NCBI GenBank assembly: GCA_958439155.1 | Contig: CAUBUJ010000012.1 | Coordinates: 1 to 20,896, forward strand | Source of the DNA: an uncultured Veillonellaceae bacterium | GTDB taxonomy: Bacteria; Bacillota; Negativicutes; Veillonellales; Dialisteraceae | Reading direction: 5' to 3' | DNA length: 20,896 bases | Part shown: positions 1 to 7,364 of the stretch, piece after piece | How positions within the stretch are numbered: the stretch's first letter is position 1 | Layout: each line of letters begins with the position of its first letter | Notes under the pieces: generated by a model | What the model was told of the DNA's origin: nothing | Seen by the model: only the letters and a program-made list of their open reading frames with translations | Database searches by the model: none | Made by a program: the position numbers and the translations under genes

Positions 1-251
1 ACGGGGAAAATTCCGACTACTATGTGAGCATTCCCCGCCGGGTGGAAGGGGTGGAGATCGGCATCCTCCTCAAGGCAGACGGGCCGGAAATGACACGGGT
101 TTCCCTCCGGTCCCGGGCCTACGCGGATGTGTCGGCGCTGGCTGCCCATTTCGGCGGCGGCGGCCATATCCGGGCGGCAGGATGCACAATCCCGATGCCC
201 CTTGCGGAAGCGGAACAGGCGCTCCTTGCGGAAGCGGAGAAAGCGCTCTGA
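1..251 (+). CDS. DHH/DHHA1 family phosphoesterase, C-terminal end (NrnA-like, 5' truncated by window edge)
   Basis: The reading frame is open from the first bases, so the gene begins upstream of the window; an internal GTG at 24 is not the true start. The visible part is about 82 residues and carries the DHHA1 substrate-binding signature FGGGGHIRAAGC, typical of the C-terminal lobe of DHH phosphoesterases such as NrnA (nano-RNase/pAp phosphatase). These enzymes degrade very short oligoribonucleotides and 3'-phosphoadenosine 5'-phosphate in the cytoplasm. The catalytic DHH domain lies outside the window. The gene overlaps truB by one base (TGATG), which implies translational coupling, and an nrnA-truB-ribF order is common in Firmicutes, usually after rbfA. 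The last 16 codons are a near-perfect tandem duplication (LAEAEQAL then LAEAEKAL). The family call is firm. The exact subfamily (NrnA versus another DHHA1 protein) is inferred from context. Confidence 0.85.
   Translation, partial: GENSDYYVSIPRRVEGVEIGILLKADGPEMTRVSLRSRAYADVSALAAHFGGGGHIRAAGCTIPMPLAEAEQALLAEAEKAL
200..247 (+). repeat. Two tandem 24-bp units at the 3' end of the nrnA-like gene
   Basis: Two adjacent 24-base units share an identical 15-base core (CCTTGCGGAAGCGGA) and differ at three positions in the remainder. In the nrnA-like frame they encode two eight-residue Ala/Glu/Leu helical turns at the extreme C-terminus. The unit is a multiple of three, so the frame is kept. It is probably a local slippage duplication. 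Confidence 0.7.
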
Positions 252-1099
252 TGGACGGCATCATCAATGTATTGAAACCGCCGGGGATGACCTCCTTTGA
301 CGTGATCGCCGCGCTCCGGCGGATCTACGGACAAAAGCGCATCGGCCACGGAGGGACTCTCGATCCGCTCGCCGCGGGGGTGCTTCCTGTATTTCTGGGG
401 CGGGCGGCGCGGCTCATCGAATATGCGCCGATCCACAGGAAAACCTACGAAGCGGAATTTATCATGGGATTTGCCACTGACACGGAGGACGTGTCCGGAC
501 AGATTCTCCGGCGGGGGACGCCCATAGGGGACAGGGACCGCTGGGAAGAGGCGGCCCGGCCTTTCCAGGGCACCATCTGGCAGAAACCATCAGTCTATTC
601 GGCCAAGCAGATCGGGGGGCGCCGCGCCTATGACCTGGCAAGAGAAGGGAAGAAGGTGGACCTTCCGGCGAAAGAAGTGGAAATTTATGACCTTTCCATC
701 CGGGAGGTCTGCCCGCCGTACCTGCGCCTTTCCGTGACCTGTTCGTCCGGGACCTATGTGCGCGCTCTCGGGCGGGACCTGGGGGACAAAGCGGGATGTC
801 CGCTGACAATGTCCTTCCTGGTTCGCACTGCCATGGGTCCTTTCCGCATCGGGGAGGCAGTGACCCTCGAGGAAATAGAGAAAGATCCCCTGCATGCGTG
901 TATGGATATGGGGGCCGCTCTTTCCGGTCTTCCCCGGATTTCCCTGTCCCACGACAAAGCCCTCGGTTTTCTGCAGGGAAAACGCCTCTCTACAGATCTT
1001 CCTGACAGGGCGGAAGCCGCTTTTTTTGAAGGGGACCGCTTCCTGGGGATCGGCGCTGCGGCAGGCGGCGTAATCCACCCGAAAAAAGTATTTTCATAA
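251..1099 (+). CDS. truB: tRNA pseudouridine(55) synthase TruB
   Basis: TruB isomerises uridine 55 in the T-loop of elongator tRNAs to pseudouridine, in the cytoplasm. The 282-residue product has the family's usual length. It opens with INVLKPPGMTSFDV, followed by the catalytic block GHGGTLDPLAAGVLPVFLG, whose nucleophilic aspartate is Asp38. The KPSVYSAKQIGGRRAYDLAREG segment characteristic of TruB and the CSSGTYVRALGRDLG motif follow, and a smaller C-terminal region could form the PUA-like RNA-binding part. The frame is open upstream to an ATG at 182, but the extra 23 residues are low complexity and out of register with the family. The ATG at 251 overlaps the stop codon of the preceding gene (TGATG) and gives the canonical N-terminus, so I chose it. 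Translation is probably coupled to the upstream gene. Confidence 0.97.
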   Translation: MDGIINVLKPPGMTSFDVIAALRRIYGQKRIGHGGTLDPLAAGVLPVFLGRAARLIEYAPIHRKTYEAEFIMGFATDTEDVSGQILRRGTPIGDRDRWEEAARPFQGTIWQKPSVYSAKQIGGRRAYDLAREGKKVDLPAKEVEIYDLSIREVCPPYLRLSVTCSSGTYVRALGRDLGDKAGCPLTMSFLVRTAMGPFRIGEAVTLEEIEKDPLHACMDMGAALSGLPRISLSHDKALGFLQGKRLSTDLPDRAEAAFFEGDRFLGIGAAAGGVIHPKKVFS

Positions 1100-1100
1100 A

Positions 1101-1122
1101 GGTTTCGTTCTGGAGCGGAACC
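1101..1122 (+). other. Short hairpin in the truB-ribF gap
   Basis: An 8-bp stem (GGTTTCGT with GCGGAACC, including G-U pairs) encloses a 6-base loop just after the truB stop codon and ends about 14 bases before the ribF start. No run of T follows, so it is not an intrinsic terminator. It may be an mRNA processing or stability element, or chance. Confidence 0.3.
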
Positions 1123-1135
1123 GCAGAGGTTTGGT

Positions 1136-2074
1136 ATGATCCTATTGCATCATTTGGAAGAGCTTCCGGCAGGGCAGCCTGTGGTACTGGCTGCCGGCTT
1201 TTTTGACGGGTTTCACCGGGGCCACCAGAGTATTTTGAAGAAGGCCCGGGATATGGCGGCGGAAGAGGGGGCTGTGCCTGGCATTTTGACCTTTTATCCC
1301 CATCCGGCGTCGGTCCTTTTCCCGGGGCGGCCGGCAGAGCTTTTGCAGTCAGAAAAAGAAAAAGAAGAAACCATGGCAGCGCTCGGCATGGCGGCGGCGG
1401 TGATTCTCCGGCCGACGAAGGAATTTCTCGCGGAACCGCCGCTGGTATTTTTACAAACACTAAAAAAGATCTCCAGCCTCCGGGGGATTGTGTGCGGCAC
1501 GAATTTTACTTTCGGACGGAACGCGGAAGGGACCGCGGCCATGCTGAAAGCGTATTTTGAGGGGACCGCGGTCCGCGCGGCGGTGCTGCCTCTCCTCACA
1601 AGCCCTGTCATTGGGGGCCGGGTGATCAGCAGCACGGAGATCCGGCGCCTCATGAAAGAAGGGGATATGGAACGGGCAGCCCTCCTCCTGGGACGGCCTG
1701 TATCCCTCTCCGGCGACGTAGTCCACGGTTTTCGCCGCGGCACGGAAGCGACCGGGTTTCCCACGGCCAATCTTTCCTTTGCGAAGAGCCGGGTTCTGCC
1801 CCGGGACGGGGTCTATGCGGTGCGCGCCGTTATCCATGGAAAACGGTATCCCGCGGTGACCAATGTAGGGAAAAATCCGACCTTTGGCAATGGCGAGCGC
1901 ACGGTGGAAACCTTCATTCTCGATTTTGACAATTCCATTTACGGAGAGCCTTTTTCCATCGAATTTGTGCACTATCTCCGGGGAGAAATCCATTTCCCCT
2001 CGGTGGAAGCGCTGAAGGAACAGATCGGACAGGACATCTGCCGGGCGAGAAGCCTCCTTTCGCAGGGAGAATAA
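1136..2074 (+). CDS. ribF: Bifunctional riboflavin kinase / FAD synthetase RibF
   Basis: RibF phosphorylates riboflavin to FMN and adenylylates FMN to FAD, supplying all cellular flavin cofactors. The 312-residue length is typical. The N-terminal nucleotidyltransferase domain shows GFFDGFHRGHQ at residues 21-31 (the HxGH-type ATP-binding motif) and the SSTEIRRLMKEGD segment near residue 165. The C-terminal riboflavin kinase domain, from about residue 185, shows ATGFPTANL (Thr210 and Asn212 belong to the PTAN metal/nucleotide motif) and DGVYAV. The ATG at 1136 follows an AGAGG ribosome binding site and yields a full N-terminal strand. It lies 36 bases after truB and is probably co-transcribed with it. 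A strong terminator begins at its stop codon. No FMN riboswitch is visible, as expected for a housekeeping ribF. Confidence 0.97.
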   Translation: MILLHHLEELPAGQPVVLAAGFFDGFHRGHQSILKKARDMAAEEGAVPGILTFYPHPASVLFPGRPAELLQSEKEKEETMAALGMAAAVILRPTKEFLAEPPLVFLQTLKKISSLRGIVCGTNFTFGRNAEGTAAMLKAYFEGTAVRAAVLPLLTSPVIGGRVISSTEIRRLMKEGDMERAALLLGRPVSLSGDVVHGFRRGTEATGFPTANLSFAKSRVLPRDGVYAVRAVIHGKRYPAVTNVGKNPTFGNGERTVETFILDFDNSIYGEPFSIEFVHYLRGEIHFPSVEALKEQIGQDICRARSLLSQGE

Positions 2075-2105
2075 AAGAGGTGCATCGAGGCGCACCTCTT
2101 TTTCT
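2074..2105 (+). terminator. Rho-independent terminator after ribF
   Basis: A perfect 8-bp stem AGAGGTGC/GCACCTCT (2076-2083 with 2092-2099) has an 8-base loop and is followed by a T run from 2099. Flanking A residues can extend the stem into the T tract. It ends the nrnA-truB-ribF transcript. Confidence 0.92.
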
Positions 2106-2125
2106 ATGCGGCCCGGCACAAACAG

Positions 2126-2154
2126 TTTGTCTCTGTAGACGAACCATGTATAAT
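2126..2154 (+). promoter_or_regulatory. Sigma-70-type promoter for the rarA-ftsK-...-recX transcript
   Basis: A perfect TATAAT at 2149-2154 lies 17 bases after TTTGTC (2126-2131), or 16 bases after TTGTCT (2127-2132). It sits just downstream of the ribF terminator. Transcription would start near 2161, giving a 5' UTR of about 65 bases that contains a possible GGGAG/CTCCC hairpin (2183-2207) and the ribosome binding site at 2215-2219. Confidence 0.75.
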
Positions 2155-2225
2155 AAAGAATATGGAACAAATATTCATTGCAGGGAGCGTCCTTTGCGGC
2201 ACCTCCCATGAGATAGGAGCGCTCT

Positions 2226-3530
2226 ATGGATTCTTTGTTTGATGCGCCGCAGGAAGAGACGAGAACCTTCGCCCCTCTCGCGGACCGGATGCGGCCGGAC
2301 ACGCTGGATGAGGTATATGGCCAGGAAGGGGCGGTCGGGAAGGGGACCTTTCTCTATCAGATGATTGCCCGGGACACCGTGCCTTCTCTTCTCCTTTTCG
2401 GTCCTCCCGGATGCGGGAAGACCACCATCGCCTCGGTCATCGCGAAAATGACGAAGAGCCATTTCGTGAAGCTCAACGCCACTGCCAGCGGTATCAAGGA
2501 GATCCGCGACGTGGTGAAGAAAGCGGAAGAGGATCTTTCCTACTATGGGCGGCGCACCATTGTGTTCATCGATGAAATTCACCGGTTCAACAAAGGGCAG
2601 CAGGATGTGCTCCTTCCCTATGTGGAAGACGGCACCTTTGTGCTCATTGGCGCCACCACGGAGAATCCTTATTTTGAAATCAACGGGCCTCTCCTGTCGA
2701 GGCTCCGCCTGATCCGTCTGGTGCCGCTCGGGGAAGAGGCGGTGGTTTCCATTCTCGAGAGGGCTCTCCATGATAAGGAAAAGGGCCTTGGCAATCTGGG
2801 GTGCCAGGCGCCGCGGGAAGTGCTCCTCGCGGCGGCGCGCCTTGCCGGAGGAGATGCCCGGATGGGGCTCAATCTTCTGGAACAGGCTGTTTCCATGGTC
2901 CCTATGGGAGAGGCGCTTACCATGGACGCGCTCCGCCAGGTTGCGGGGCCGCAGGTGTCCATGTATGATAAGGACGGAGATTATCATTATGATATTGTGT
3001 CCGCCTTCATCAAGAGCATGCGCGGCAGCGATCCTGACGCGGCGCTTCATTACATGGCACGCATGATGGAAGGCGGGGAGAAGCCTTCCTTCATCGCCAG
3101 GCGCATTATGATCTGCGCTGCGGAGGATGTGGGGCTCGCCGATCCGGCAGCGCTTTCCGTAGCGGTCGCTGCGGCGCAGGCGGCGGAGATGGTGGGATTC
3201 CCGGAAGGGCGGATTCCCCTCGCCGAGGCGGTGCTCTATATTTGTCTGGCCCCGAAGAGCAACAGCGCCGTCGTAGGGATTGACAAGGCCCAGCAGGAAG
3301 CGCGGAGCCGGAAAAACTGGACGATTCCCTCCTATTTGAAAGACGCCCATTACAGCGGCGCCGCGAAACTGGGGCAGGGCATTGGATACAAGTATCCCCA
3401 TGATTACGGCGGCTGGGTGGCGCAGCAGTACCTGCCGGATGAGCTGGCAGGGCATACCTATTACCATGGGACAGACAACGGGAAGGAAAAAGAAATGAGC
3501 CGCCGCTGGAAGGAGCGGCGCGGGCAGTAA
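2226..3530 (+). CDS. rarA: Replication-associated recombination protein A (RarA/MgsA), AAA+ ATPase
   Basis: RarA is a clamp-loader-like AAA+ ATPase of the RarA/Mgs1/WRNIP1 family that acts at stalled replication forks, with SSB and recombination proteins as partners. The 434-residue product has Walker A GPPGCGKTT at 59-67, Walker B VFIDEIHRFNK (Asp116, Glu117), sensor 1 GATTENP, an SRLRLIRL arginine-finger region, and the C-terminal MgsA tetramerisation segment (SFIKSMRGSDPDAALHYMARM ... KDAHY ... YKYPHDYGGWVAQQYLP). These motifs separate it from RuvB and DnaX. The ATG at 2226 follows a TAGGAG site at the right distance. It is the first gene after a TATAAT promoter, and ftsK starts 11 bases downstream. 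Confidence 0.97.
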   Translation: MDSLFDAPQEETRTFAPLADRMRPDTLDEVYGQEGAVGKGTFLYQMIARDTVPSLLLFGPPGCGKTTIASVIAKMTKSHFVKLNATASGIKEIRDVVKKAEEDLSYYGRRTIVFIDEIHRFNKGQQDVLLPYVEDGTFVLIGATTENPYFEINGPLLSRLRLIRLVPLGEEAVVSILERALHDKEKGLGNLGCQAPREVLLAAARLAGGDARMGLNLLEQAVSMVPMGEALTMDALRQVAGPQVSMYDKDGDYHYDIVSAFIKSMRGSDPDAALHYMARMMEGGEKPSFIARRIMICAAEDVGLADPAALSVAVAAAQAAEMVGFPEGRIPLAEAVLYICLAPKSNSAVVGIDKAQQEARSRKNWTIPSYLKDAHYSGAAKLGQGIGYKYPHDYGGWVAQQYLPDELAGHTYYHGTDNGKEKEMSRRWKERRGQ

Positions 3531-3541
3531 GGAGAGCTGGA

Positions 3542-5845
3542 GTGGCAACAGAACGAGACGTACAGAAGAAAAGAAAGAGCCGGAAGGCGCCGGACAGGAG
3601 AAAATATGAACTGGCCGGCATTTTGGTGCTGGCAGCGGGACTCCTTTTCTGCATCAGCCTGGTCCGTACGGATATGGGCATTGTAGGGCAGTGGATGAGA
3701 GATACTTTCCACTTCTTCTTTGGAAGCACGGCCTTCCTGCCCGGTCTCTTTCTGGTGTGGCTGGGCGGGCGGTACATGCTTACGGGCCGGCCCTTTCCTG
3801 TGACGCGGCGGGGGATTTTGTGGGCCTTTCTCTACTTTCTTCTGCTCTGCTGGGTCCATCATATTTCGGTCCCTTCCGGGAGAGAGCTGGATATAGAAAA
3901 CCTTTTCTCCGCAGGCGGGATCCTTGGCGGGACAGCGGTGACCGCTTTTCACGCCTTCTTCGGCGGCGTTGGAACGACAGTGGTCCTTCTCGCGGTAACA
4001 GCAGCGTCTCTTCTGCTCATGACCCACTGGTCGCTTTCCGCCGGGGCCCGGAAGATCGGCGCAAAAGCGGAGACCCAGGTCCAGCAGATGCAGACGGCCA
4101 TCACCGAAAAACGGGCCGCCTGGGAAGAACAGCGCCGCCTCCGCAAGGTTCGGGCAGAAGAGGAAGATCAGGGATTCTTCACCTTCGATAAGAAGAAAAA
4201 AGAGCCGCCCCGGGAGGTGCCCGCTGCGCCTGCGGAAGGAACGGGGGAGGAGAGCCATGGAGAGGAACCGCCTATGCCGCCTCTTGCCGAAGCGATGGCC
4301 ATACCGGAAGCGCCGGTTCTGCCCGCTCCGCAAGCGGCGGCTAAAGGAAAGGCGGCATCGGAGAAACCGGCAGGAGAAGCACCGCCGCAGGCGCCTTCTT
4401 CCTACCGCTTTCCGCCTCTTTCCCTGCTCCACGCAGGACAGGGATCTCCTGCTTCTGTCAAAACGGAAGCCCAGGAAAAAGTGAATGAACTGGAAGCGGC
4501 TTTCAAAAGTTTTGATGTGGCTGTAAAAATTACCCATGTGAGCATCGGGCCCACCGTGACCCGGTATGAGCTGGAACCGGCGCCGGGGGTGAAAGTGAGC
4601 CGCATTACCCGTCTTCAGGATGACATTGCCCTCCAGCTGGCGGCGACCCATGTGCGCATCGAAGCGCCGATCCCGGGGAAATCGGCAGTCGGCATTGAAG
4701 TGCCCAATAAAAAGACCGCCGGCGTAGCCCTCCGGGACGTACTCGCCTCCGACGCGTTCCAGAAAGCCCGCGGCGGCGTTCCCGTCGCTCTCGGCAAGGA
4801 CATTACCGGCCGGGCGGTGGTGACGGATCTCACAAAAATGCCGCACCTTCTCATTGCCGGCTCCACCGGCAGCGGGAAGAGCGTGTGCATCAATACGATC
4901 ATTACGAGCATTCTCTACCATGAAAATCCGGAAGAAGTGAAGCTCATCCTGATCGACCCGAAAGTGGTGGAACTGTCCGTGTACAACGGCATTCCCCATC
5001 TGCGCATCCCCGTGGTGACAGAGCCGAAGAAAGCGGCCGGCGCCCTTCACTGGGCGGTGAAGGAAATGGAAGCGCGCTACCAGCAGTTCGCTTCCTCCCA
5101 CGTACGGGACATCAGCGGATTCAATAAAGCCCATCCGGAAGGGCATATGCCCTATATTATCATCATCATCGACGAACTGGCGGACCTTATGATGGTCGCC
5201 CCGGACAGCGTGGAAGACGCCATCTGCCGTCTCGCCCAGAAAGCGCGCGCCGCAGGGATCCATCTCCTTCTCGCGACGCAGCGCCCGTCGGTGGACGTGA
5301 TTACCGGCATCATTAAAGCAAATATTCCAAGCCGCATTTCCTTTGCGGTCTCTTCCCAGATCGACTCCCGCACCATTCTGGACATGGCCGGCGCGGAAAA
5401 ACTCATCGGGAAGGGGGACATGCTGTTCAAACCGAGCGGCATGTCCAGTCCTATCCGGGTGCAGGGCGCCTTTATTTCCGATGAGGAAGTGGAACAGGTC
5501 ACTTCCTTCATCAAGGCGGAAACAGGAAATACGCCGGTCACCTATGAAGCGATCGATCTGGACCTGCCGGAAAAGAATGCCCCGGCGGAAGAGGAAAACA
5601 ATGAGGAAGATGAGCTCTTCCCGGAAGCGGCCCAGTGGATTGTGGACACAAAAAAAGCGTCCGTATCCATGCTGCAGCGGCGGTTCCGCATCGGCTATAC
5701 CCGGGCAGGGCGCCTCATGGACACGATGGAGCGCAAAGGTATCGTGAGCGCCGCTGACGGAGCCAAACCGAGAGACGTGCTCATCACCGCGGCGCAGCTG
5801 GAAGAACTGCTTCAGAAAGAGGAGAATGAAAGTCATGGAAAATGA
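3542..5845 (+). CDS. ftsK: DNA translocase FtsK/SpoIIIE
   Basis: FtsK is a septum-anchored, ATP-driven double-stranded DNA pump that clears and orients chromosome termini at division. The 767 residues show four N-terminal membrane segments (about 22-45, 58-80, 88-108, 140-162). A charged, Pro/Ala/Glu-rich linker (about 180-300) leads to the alpha domain and then to the RecA-like beta motor, with Walker A GSTGSGKSV at 440-448 and Walker B IIIIDELADLMM (Asp544). The C-terminal winged-helix gamma domain (about 695-755, RFRIGYTRAGRLMDTMERKG) reads polar DNA motifs. The start is GTG at 3542 with an AAGGAG site 11 bases after rarA; no ATG gives a better N-terminus. The short linker is typical of Firmicutes SpoIIIE/SftA-size proteins rather than the long E. 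coli FtsK. Its 3' end overlaps the next gene. Confidence 0.96.
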   Translation: MATERDVQKKRKSRKAPDRRKYELAGILVLAAGLLFCISLVRTDMGIVGQWMRDTFHFFFGSTAFLPGLFLVWLGGRYMLTGRPFPVTRRGILWAFLYFLLLCWVHHISVPSGRELDIENLFSAGGILGGTAVTAFHAFFGGVGTTVVLLAVTAASLLLMTHWSLSAGARKIGAKAETQVQQMQTAITEKRAAWEEQRRLRKVRAEEEDQGFFTFDKKKKEPPREVPAAPAEGTGEESHGEEPPMPPLAEAMAIPEAPVLPAPQAAAKGKAASEKPAGEAPPQAPSSYRFPPLSLLHAGQGSPASVKTEAQEKVNELEAAFKSFDVAVKITHVSIGPTVTRYELEPAPGVKVSRITRLQDDIALQLAATHVRIEAPIPGKSAVGIEVPNKKTAGVALRDVLASDAFQKARGGVPVALGKDITGRAVVTDLTKMPHLLIAGSTGSGKSVCINTIITSILYHENPEEVKLILIDPKVVELSVYNGIPHLRIPVVTEPKKAAGALHWAVKEMEARYQQFASSHVRDISGFNKAHPEGHMPYIIIIIDELADLMMVAPDSVEDAICRLAQKARAAGIHLLLATQRPSVDVITGIIKANIPSRISFAVSSQIDSRTILDMAGAEKLIGKGDMLFKPSGMSSPIRVQGAFISDEEVEQVTSFIKAETGNTPVTYEAIDLDLPEKNAPAEEENNEEDELFPEAAQWIVDTKKASVSMLQRRFRIGYTRAGRLMDTMERKGIVSAADGAKPRDVLITAAQLEELLQKEENESHGK

Positions 5846-6251
5846 GAAAGTATCGGTGCTTCTCTCCGGACAGAGGGAAAAATTGGGGCTTTCCGCCGAT
5901 GAAATCAGCCGGCGCACCTTTATCCGGAGAAGCTATATTGACGCGATAGACCGGGGAGATTACAAAGTCATTCCCGATCCGGTCTATACGAAAGGGTTTA
6001 TCCGGAATTATGCCAAAGCGGTGGGCCTTCCCGGGGACGCTCTGGTCCGGCAGTGGGTCAGGGAAGAAGGCGGCGCTGCCCCGAAAACGGCAGTGTCCCC
6101 GAAAAAACAGCCTCTCCACGAAATTCCCCGCACCGCGGACGTAGCGGTACGGGCCACAGGAAAACGGCCGCTCAACAAAGTGGAATGGACCATCATTGCC
6201 GCGGCGGTGCTCCTGGCGGGGCTTCTCTGGGTGCGGTTCTTTTATTTATAA
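5835..6251 (+). CDS. Short RodZ-like protein: cytoplasmic helix-turn-helix domain plus one C-terminal membrane anchor
   Basis: The N-terminal part (residues about 6-75) matches the HTH_25 domain of RodZ/YmfM proteins: SGQREKLGLSADEISRRTFI, RRSYIDAIDRGDY and YTKGFIRNYAKAVGL. RodZ ties the MreB cytoskeleton to the elongation machinery through this domain. After a Pro/Lys-rich linker there is one hydrophobic segment (118-137), and the protein ends directly after it, so the periplasmic domain of classical RodZ is absent. An ATG at 5826 is possible, but it is only 1-2 bases from the AGGAG site. The ATG at 5835 has about 10 bases of spacing, so I prefer it (138 residues). It overlaps the end of ftsK by 11 bases. 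The position after ftsK matches the order seen in many Firmicutes. The RodZ family assignment is good; a role in cell shape is inferred. Confidence 0.8.
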   Translation: MENEKVSVLLSGQREKLGLSADEISRRTFIRRSYIDAIDRGDYKVIPDPVYTKGFIRNYAKAVGLPGDALVRQWVREEGGAAPKTAVSPKKQPLHEIPRTADVAVRATGKRPLNKVEWTIIAAAVLLAGLLWVRFFYL

Positions 6252-6329
6252 AAGGTGCGGCTTCTTTCCGGCGGCGGAATACAGCCTTCGCTGCAAGGCC
6301 GGCCCCATTTTGACTGAAAGGAGGACTCT
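6252..6329 (+). other. Gap between the rodZ-like gene and the solute-binding-like gene
   Basis: This 78-base gap is the longest inside the eight-gene cluster. It contains a weak GCCTT/AAGGC hairpin near 6283-6300 and an excellent AAGGAGG ribosome binding site just before 6330. I see no convincing promoter or T-tailed terminator, so the downstream genes are probably read from upstream. Confidence 0.4.
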
Positions 6330-7364
6330 ATGCGGCGTATAGCCTCCATTGCCGGATTTATCATGTTGGTAGCGGCAGTATTCGCGGGAATTTTCTATTT
6401 TGCCCGGCTGCGGCGCTTTGAAAAGCCTCCTGTACAGGAAACGCTCGCCCCGGCCATTACCATCTATACGGATCTCCCTCAGGGGGCGCTGGCCCTCTTT
6501 GATGATCCTTTTTTCAAGGAAACTGGGTACCATCTGCAGATTCGGGAAATGAACGGCCTTTCTGCGGAGGATAAATCGGCGGCGCAGGAACCGGATGTGT
6601 ATGTGCTGTCCCAGGGGGCCCTCCTCCAGCTGAAAGAAGAAGGGCGCCTCGCTCCGTATACGTCGGAAAAGACCGATCTGGTGCTGGACGGCTACAAAGA
6701 TCAGAGCGGATACTGGACAGGGGTATGGATGAATCCGGCGGTGTTCGCGGTGAATGCGGATTTTGCCTTTTCCCATCCGGCGTTCAGCTACACCTGGGAT
6801 GAGGTGGTCTCCCGCCAGTCCGTGCGGCTCGTTATGACCGATTTTATCGCTTCCGATTATGCCGCGGACGGTCTCTTTTCCCTGATTGAGCATTTCGGCT
6901 GGGCCGGCGGCTTCGACAGGCTGAAGAGAGCCGCCTCCCATATCGTGCAGTACGGGAAATACCTCACCACACCGGCCCATATGGCGGCGATGGACAAGTG
7001 CGACATTGGGATTTCCGGCTATGATGAAGCGGAAAAAGTGCGTCAGGAAGGACTGCCGGTGAAGGTGGTCTATCCTGAAGACGGCACCTATTTTTACCTC
7101 TATGGGGCGGCTCTCGGGAAGCAGGGCATGGAAAAAGGGAAACTTTTCATTGACTGGCTCCTGTCAGAAGCAGCAGAAAGCGGCGTGTGGGAAAAGAACG
7201 GCTATCATTTCATCCATGTGAATGAAACCGGGCTTCCAGAAGATGATTTCAAGCGGAAACCCCGGTTCTGGCCGCTCCAGAAGAAATATTCCGAGCAGGG
7301 AAAGAAAGAATTGATTGACCTATGGGTCCAGGAAGTGCGTTTTGGAAAGGGTACGACATCATGA
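6330..7364 (+). CDS. Membrane-anchored extracellular solute-binding-like protein (type 2 periplasmic-binding fold), orphan
   Basis: The 344-residue protein starts with MRR and a hydrophobic stretch (about 5-26) that is either a signal peptide or an uncleaved anchor. There is no lipobox cysteine, and RLRRFEK follows directly. The rest resembles ABC-type iron/polyamine solute-binding proteins: an AITIYTDLPQ first strand, PDVYVLSQGALLQLKEEGRLAPY, a WTGVWMNPAVFAVNADF segment, an FSYTWDEVVSRQSVRLVMTD hinge-like region, and YFYLYGAALGKQ...FIDWLLSEAAESG near the end, as in FutA/PotD-like folds. No permease or ATPase gene is nearby, so a transport role cannot be assumed; the ligand is unknown. An AAGGAGG site supports the ATG at 6330. 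Its stop codon overlaps the start of rimO (ATGA), so the two are translationally coupled. Homology to solute-binding proteins is judged by pattern only. Confidence 0.65.
   Translation: MRRIASIAGFIMLVAAVFAGIFYFARLRRFEKPPVQETLAPAITIYTDLPQGALALFDDPFFKETGYHLQIREMNGLSAEDKSAAQEPDVYVLSQGALLQLKEEGRLAPYTSEKTDLVLDGYKDQSGYWTGVWMNPAVFAVNADFAFSHPAFSYTWDEVVSRQSVRLVMTDFIASDYAADGLFSLIEHFGWAGGFDRLKRAASHIVQYGKYLTTPAHMAAMDKCDIGISGYDEAEKVRQEGLPVKVVYPEDGTYFYLYGAALGKQGMEKGKLFIDWLLSEAAESGVWEKNGYHFIHVNETGLPEDDFKRKPRFWPLQKKYSEQGKKELIDLWVQEVRFGKGTTS

Noticed and set aside
182..250. Upstream ATG extending truB by 23 residues
   Set aside because: The added residues are low complexity, overlap the end of the previous gene in another frame, and precede the canonical TruB N-terminus. 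The ATG at 251 is the coupled start.
2146..2211. Possible small ORF in the rarA leader starting at ATG 2146
   Set aside because: Its start overlaps the -10 element, so it would lie upstream of the transcription start, and it has no ribosome binding site.
3461..5917. Long open frame of 818 codons on the minus strand opposite ftsK
   Set aside because: It is a shadow of the GC-rich codon usage of ftsK. The translation is rich in Arg, His and Phe, has no recognisable domain, and the plus strand carries a complete, motif-rich FtsK.
7322..7360. Upstream in-frame ATG for rimO
   Set aside because: It would add 13 residues encoded within the preceding gene, not matching the family. The ATG at 7361, with its ATGA overlap and ribosome binding site, gives the standard MKKKVGFISLGCSKN start.
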